A DNA stretch of 64,000 nt from CAVYYW01 sp963772845 (GTDB taxonomy: Bacteria > Bacillota > Bacilli > Bacillales > Sporolactobacillaceae), in contig CAVYYW010000014.1 in the NCBI GenBank assembly GCA_963772845.1, forward strand, positions 1,240,001 to 1,304,000, written 5' to 3'. Below, in pieces: positions 60,034-64,000 of the stretch; the first letter of the stretch is position 1, and each line of letters opens with the position of its first letter. A model generated the notes under the pieces. That model was not told the DNA's origin. It saw only the letters and a list, made by a program, of their open reading frames with translations, and ran no database searches. A program made the translations under genes and the position numbers.

Positions 60034-61244
60034 TATTCGCTGTGCCTTGATAGCTTATTAAGTTCTTCTGAGAAGACGGCAATAAACGTATCCACTTCCT
60101 CTTTTGTCAATGTTAAGGGTGGAAGTAAACGGATAATTGTTTTTTGAGTCAAATCAATTAAAATTCCTCTGTTCAGCATATTCTTTCTTAATTGTGATGC
60201 AAGAGAGGGATCCCCTTTCAGCATAATGCCGACCATAAACCCTTTGCCTCTCAATTCATCAATGTGTTCATTGTCAACTTTCATTTGCGCCAGCTGTTCC
60301 CAAAGATAGCTGGAAACAATCCGAGACTCGTCTAAGAGACCATCTTCGAGAATGTCCAGAACGGTGTTCCCGAGCGCAGCGCTCAGCGGTGACGGAGCAA
60401 ACGTGGTGCCATGATCTCCCGGCTTAAATAAATCTGATAAAGCCGGTGAAGCAATGATCCCTCCGAGCGGAAGACCGCCCCCAGCACCTTTAGCGAAAAG
60501 AACGAGGTCAGGAGAAATGCCATCTATGCTTTGATAAGAAAATAATGATCCTGTCCGGCCCATTCCTGTCTGTATTTCATCCATACAGAAAAGGACTTGG
60601 TTTTCTTTACAGAGATCATGAGCTTTTCTCATAAATTCATCTGACAATGGTAAAACACCGGCTGATCCCATCACCGGTTCCATAAGAAGTGCAAGCGGCT
60701 TTTCTTTCATTGCTGCTTCCAAAGCCTTACTATCCTCCGCCTCAATTTCAATAACTTTGTAGGGTGGAAGCGGAAAATCCTGATAAACGTGAGGCTGCCG
60801 TGTCAGTTTCAATGCGCCCAGTGTTCTGCCGTGAAAACCACTCTTAAGAACCACAATACCATTTCTGTCAGGCGCTTTTTTAGCTTGATACTTGTGAATG
60901 AATTTAATTGCTGCTTCAGTTGCTTCAGCACCTGAATTCCCAAAAAACACCTTGCCCCCTGTGCTTAATTCCGATAAACGCCTGGCTAAAGAAATGGCCG
61001 GTTTATTTAAATATATATTGGAAATATGAAGAAAGCGGGAGCCCTGATCGACTAAGGTTTCTACAATACGAGGATGCGAATGACCAACAACGTTCACAGC
61101 AAGCCCCGTGAACAAATCCAAATATTTATTCCCTTCTGTATCAAATAAATAACTGCCTTGACCCTTTTCGATCATGATTGGCAATTTAAGATGAGAATAG
61201 GTTGGCATCATATATTTCTGGTCAAGTGCTGCCCAGTCCGTCAT
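60033..61244 (-). CDS. Class III PLP-dependent aminotransferase, probable N-acetyl-LL-DAP aminotransferase
   Basis: The protein has 403 residues with an ArgD-like fold. Motifs are VFFGNSGAEATEAAIK, LLMEPVMGSAG, FCMDEIQTGMGRTG and the PLP Lys in LFAKGAGGGLPLGG. It lies between dapH and ykuR, overlapping the latter, so the missing transamination step of the acetylase DAP pathway is its likely job. In B. subtilis that step is attributed to PatA, a class I enzyme encoded elsewhere. Acetylornithine or similar substrates remain possible. The ATG at 61244 follows AAGGAG. Confidence 0.85.
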   Translation of the reverse strand: MTDWAALDQKYMMPTYSHLKLPIMIEKGQGSYLFDTEGNKYLDLFTGLAVNVVGHSHPRIVETLVDQGSRFLHISNIYLNKPAISLARRLSELSTGGKVFFGNSGAEATEAAIKFIHKYQAKKAPDRNGIVVLKSGFHGRTLGALKLTRQPHVYQDFPLPPYKVIEIEAEDSKALEAAMKEKPLALLMEPVMGSAGVLPLSDEFMRKAHDLCKENQVLFCMDEIQTGMGRTGSLFSYQSIDGISPDLVLFAKGAGGGLPLGGIIASPALSDLFKPGDHGTTFAPSPLSAALGNTVLDILEDGLLDESRIVSSYLWEQLAQMKVDNEHIDELRGKGFMVGIMLKGDPSLASQLRKNMLNRGILIDLTQKTIIRLLPPLTLTKEEVDTFIAVFSEELNKLSRHSE

Positions 61245-61256
61245 TATATCCACTCC

Positions 61257-61976
61257 TTAATCCTCGATTAAATGTCTCAGTTCCTGTTTAATTTCAGTCT
61301 TTGAACGAGTCTTTTCATCCAATTCCTTAATAACCCGTGCAGGTGTGCCAGCGACCACTGAATTTTCAGGAACATCTTCAATGACTACAGCCCCAGCTGC
61401 AACAACAGAACCTTTGCCAACTTTTACTCCCTCAAGGACGACTGCATTAGCCCCAATTACCACATCGTCTTCAATAATGACTGGTTGAGCAGATGGCGGT
61501 TCGATAACGCCAGCCAGAACAGCGCCTGCGCCAATGTGACAGTTCTTTCCAACTGTTGCGCGGCCACCTAATACGACATTCATATCAATCATTGTTCCTT
61601 CACCAACAACCGAACCAATGTTAATCATCGCACCCATCATAATGACGGCATTTTTCCCGATTTCAACATGGTCTCTGATGATAGCCCCCGGCTCAATTCT
61701 TGCCTGAATTTTTTTCAGATCTAACATCGGTATTGCAGAATGGCGACGGTCATTTTCAACGACATAATCTTCAATAAGATCCTTTTTGTCCTCAAGAACC
61801 GTTTTAATCACTTTCCATTCACCGAAGAGCGTCCCTGTTTGACCATTGATAAACGTTTTCGTCTCCTTACCAAAGTCTATGCCGTCAAGCTTACCTTTTA
61901 TGTAAACCTTTACCGGAGTTGATTTTTCACTGTTGTGAATAAAAGAGATAATTTCATTTGCATCCATCATTTTCAT
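61257..61976 (-). CDS. dapH: 2,3,4,5-tetrahydropyridine-2,6-dicarboxylate N-acetyltransferase
   Basis: This protein of 239 residues begins MKMMDANEIISFIH. The N-terminal DapH domain (1-85) is followed by a left-handed beta-helix of hexapeptide repeats (about 90-210, e.g. EIGKNAVIMMGAMINIGSVV). It acetylates tetrahydrodipicolinate with acetyl-CoA. First gene of the dapH-aminotransferase-ykuR operon. AGGAGG lies 8 nt before the ATG. Near-identical in pattern to B. subtilis YkuQ. Confidence 0.96.
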   Translation of the reverse strand: MKMMDANEIISFIHNSEKSTPVKVYIKGKLDGIDFGKETKTFINGQTGTLFGEWKVIKTVLEDKKDLIEDYVVENDRRHSAIPMLDLKKIQARIEPGAIIRDHVEIGKNAVIMMGAMINIGSVVGEGTMIDMNVVLGGRATVGKNCHIGAGAVLAGVIEPPSAQPVIIEDDVVIGANAVVLEGVKVGKGSVVAAGAVVIEDVPENSVVAGTPARVIKELDEKTRSKTEIKQELRHLIED

Positions 61977-62044
61977 ATTAAAAGCCTCCTGTAATTTCGT
62001 GTTCAGAACATCGTTTCTATGGTATCTAATTTTTGCTTTAAAGT

Positions 62045-62914
62045 CTACGCCCGGGTATCTTCCTGAAGCATTTCAATAAAAGCCCTCACCTGGTTATGTT
62101 CCATTGCCTCCTCATGACATAGCAGCCAGTTGTCTCTCGTTAATGGCTTTCCATGCTTGTCATGTAAAGGAATTTTATAAACGGGATCTTTCTCTGTTAG
62201 ACTTATGGAAGGCAAAATCGCATACCCTATGCCATTTAAAGCCATTTGTTTACATGTTTCAATTTGATCAACAATCATTGTTCTTTGCGGCGGTTTTAGA
62301 AATTGATGATGCCACCATTCCTGGATTTCCTGATAATAGGTTGAGTCACTTCGAAACTGCACATAAGTCTTATCAAGTTCCGCAAGGTTTTCAATGCTGG
62401 ATAATTCTGTATCAACTAAATGAAGGGCATCTGAAAACAGATGAATCTTCTCACCCCGCCATTTTGGATTGCCCCTCATAATACCAATGTGACAATCCGC
62501 TTCATACATATGCTGCAGGATTTCACTAGACCACCCCGTAACAAGTGAAATTTTCACTAGCGGATAACGGTCCAGGAACTTTTTGAGAATTTGCGGCAGC
62601 CAATATTGACCGATAATTGATGTCACGGCAAGCTTCAGAGTACCGTAAACATCGCTGTGATGTGACGCAATCGCTTCTTTTACTTCCTCTTCTCTGGAAA
62701 GTGTTTCTTTTGCGTAGGCCGCAATTTCTTCTCCTGCAGGTGTTAAAGAAAGTCCTCTTTTTGATCGAATAAATATGGTTGTTCCCCAGTCTTCTTCAAT
62801 ACTGTGAAGACGCTGGCTGAGCGCCGGCTGTGAGACAAACAGCCGATCCGCGGCACGTCTCATATTACCTTCTTCCGCAAGCACGGATATTATTTGTAAA
62901 TCAGTTCGCTGCAT
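62045..62914 (-). CDS. ccpC: LysR-type regulator CcpC
   Basis: The protein has 289 residues. A winged HTH (1-60) has ADRLFVSQPALSQRLHSIE, and the effector domain is at 90-285 with VDQIETCKQMALNGIGYAIL. It resembles B. subtilis CcpC (YkuM), which represses citB and citZ and responds to citrate. It lies just upstream of dapH on the same strand, as in the ykuM-ykuQ neighbourhood. It is divergent from the TSUP gene. Confidence 0.9.
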   Translation of the reverse strand: MQRTDLQIISVLAEEGNMRRAADRLFVSQPALSQRLHSIEEDWGTTIFIRSKRGLSLTPAGEEIAAYAKETLSREEEVKEAIASHHSDVYGTLKLAVTSIIGQYWLPQILKKFLDRYPLVKISLVTGWSSEILQHMYEADCHIGIMRGNPKWRGEKIHLFSDALHLVDTELSSIENLAELDKTYVQFRSDSTYYQEIQEWWHHQFLKPPQRTMIVDQIETCKQMALNGIGYAILPSISLTEKDPVYKIPLHDKHGKPLTRDNWLLCHEEAMEHNQVRAFIEMLQEDTRA

Positions 62915-63028
62915 ATTATTTTTCCCTCATTATTTTATGATAACTAAAACTTATTAAACAGTATAATTATAATCGAATTTTCTTTTCACAGCTTTCCTAA
63001 TACAATATATCATAAGGAGAGGATGAAG

Positions 63029-63773
63029 ATGATCATTCTTTTGTATGCGGCACTCGGACTAATTACCGCTGCGATCGGTACCATTGCTGGAAGCGGTGGT
63101 TTAATCAGCTTTCCCGCATTAATTCTGACAGGGATTCCTGTACAAAGTGCGATTTCAACCAATAAATTAGCAAACACCATAAGTTCATCCACGAGTCTTT
63201 TCACTTTATGGAAAAAGCGGCAGTTGCCGTTTAAAGGATCTTATCATAATGGGGTTTTTTGGTCTATTAGGCGGTCTGCTTGGCGGCGTGATCACGTCCT
63301 CTATTCCAACAAAACTCATGACTTTGATAGCGATTATTTTATTGTTGTGTGCCTTTATGCTTACGTTCAAGAAAAAGAAGCTTACCGAAACTTCTTCTAG
63401 CCAGAGAACGTCGAAAAGATGGTTTGCTTTTGTTTTCGGTATTGGAATTTATAACGGCGCATTTGGTCCTGGTCAAGCGACAATGATGATGCAGGTCATG
63501 GCTCAGCGCGGCTTTGATTACATGACCTGTATTGGCCTGACACGGATCGTCACATTGTCAAGCGGCCTTGGCGCTCTTGTTTCCTATCTCGCTTCAGGAT
63601 ATATGATCTGGTCTGCTGCAATACCTTTCAGTATAGGAGCAATAATTGGCGGACAACTGGCTATTCTCGCAGCCCCGTACCTTTCCCAGCAATATATCAA
63701 GTGGATTCTAAGAGCCCTTACCTTATTACTTATCGGCCAGCTCGCTCTTCAACTCATTAAGGAGATGATATAA
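63029..63773 (+). pseudogene. TSUP (TauE/SafE) family membrane permease, frameshifted
   Basis: The first frame gives helices 1-3 with AGSGGLISFPALILTGIP and ISTNKLANT, the TSUP signature. The second continues with helices 4-8 (GFFGLLGGLLGGVI, GIYNGAFGPGQATMMMQVM). One extra T near 63240-63242, in TCTTATC, breaks the frame. Removing it gives about 247-249 residues, a normal TSUP length. The family exports sulfite, sulfoacetate or similar anions. AAGGAG is 9 nt before the second ATG (63029), which is preferred. It overlaps the next gene by TAATG. Confidence 0.85.
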
Positions 63774-64000
63774 TGAACGCTTTCATTCAAGCAATTGACC
63801 ATGTTCAAGTCTGTATACCTATCGGGGAAGAAGACAAAGCAAGAGCCTTTTATACAGGGATCCTGCATCTTCAGGAAATTGAAAAACCTGAATCTCTAAA
63901 GAAAAACGGTGGATTGTGGTATCAAGTTGGAACGCTGCAGCTTCATATTGGAACTGAACGGCCGACCAATGAAAAGAGCAAACGCCATGTAGCTTTTGAG
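63773..64000 (+). CDS. VOC-fold (glyoxalase/bleomycin resistance) family protein, N-terminal part
   Basis: The 76 visible codons begin MNAFIQAIDHVQVCIPIGEE and contain KARAFYTGILHLQEIEKP and LHIGTERPT, a first VOC betaalphabetabetabeta module. The first metal-ligand position (DHV) is present. It could be a dioxygenase or glutathione/bacillithiol transferase-like enzyme. The ATG overlaps the TSUP stop (TAATG), so the two are coupled. The gene runs off the right edge. Confidence 0.82.
   Translation, partial: MNAFIQAIDHVQVCIPIGEEDKARAFYTGILHLQEIEKPESLKKNGGLWYQVGTLQLHIGTERPTNEKSKRHVAFE

Noticed and set aside
1..64000. tRNA, rRNA, insertion-sequence transposase or prophage genes
   Set aside because: None was recognised on either strand; the only mobile-like DNA seen is the non-coding repeat family.

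Overview
This window reads as chromosomal core DNA of a low-GC, endospore-forming Firmicute of the family Bacillaceae. The spore-related genes ylbD, ylaJ and a YjcZ-type peptide, a csfG-like sporulation RNA, and the SR1/SR1P locus next to speA all point there. Most genes can be matched to the Bacillus subtilis regions ylbH-ctaG, ctaA-pycA-ftsW-yla, suhB-speA-pdh, def-rnjA-ktrC and ykuM-ykuU. The genus cannot be fixed from the sequence alone. No rRNA, tRNA, prophage, transposase gene or CRISPR array was seen.

Layout. 1-9.1 kb: rsmD (cut by the window edge), csfG, ylbG, ylbF, ylbD and ylbC. The ylb cluster is split by a thioesterase gene and a four-gene cassette (GAF/PucR-type regulator, M20 amidohydrolase, DUF3311 protein, sodium/solute symporter). 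9-22 kb: a methyltransferase, the caa3 cytochrome oxidase operon ctaB-C-D-E-F-G with divergent ctaA, then pycA and ftsW. 22-31 kb: ylaN, ylaJ, ylaI, ylaH, typA, ylaF, suhB, ykzI, yktB and a nitronate monooxygenase. 31-44 kb: speA, the SR1 RNA with its SR1P peptide, a polysaccharide deacetylase, nadE, the pyruvate dehydrogenase genes pdhA-B-C-D, ykyA and def. 44-54 kb: ykrA, rpoY-rnjA, ktrC, a lone CydB-like gene and a heterodimeric ABC exporter. 54-64 kb: peroxiredoxin ykuU, an mscS channel with a Fur-type operator, ktrD, a CorC/HlyC-type protein, ykuS, a diaminopimelate operon (dapH, class III aminotransferase, ykuR), ccpC, a TSUP transporter and the start of a VOC-fold gene.

The genes join up into aerobic central metabolism: pyruvate dehydrogenase and pyruvate carboxylase feed the TCA cycle, CcpC and the SR1 operators tie the region to carbon control, and heme A synthesis plus caa3 oxidase carry respiration. 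KtrC and KtrD form a potassium importer. The dap operon makes diaminopimelate for the cell wall.

Two features stand out. First, six otherwise well-conserved genes (ctaC, pycA, nadE, pdhC, pdhA and the TSUP gene) carry eight single-base frameshifts; several of these genes should be needed for growth, so sequence error is the likeliest cause. Second, three large intergenic regions (35.7-36.3, 43.6-44.2 and 53.3-53.7 kb) hold copies of a composite non-coding repeat built from nested hairpins, one copy being bounded by 10-bp inverted repeats. Smaller structured elements lie between ctaB and ctaC, in the ctaB leader, between pdhB and pdhC, and downstream of ylaI.
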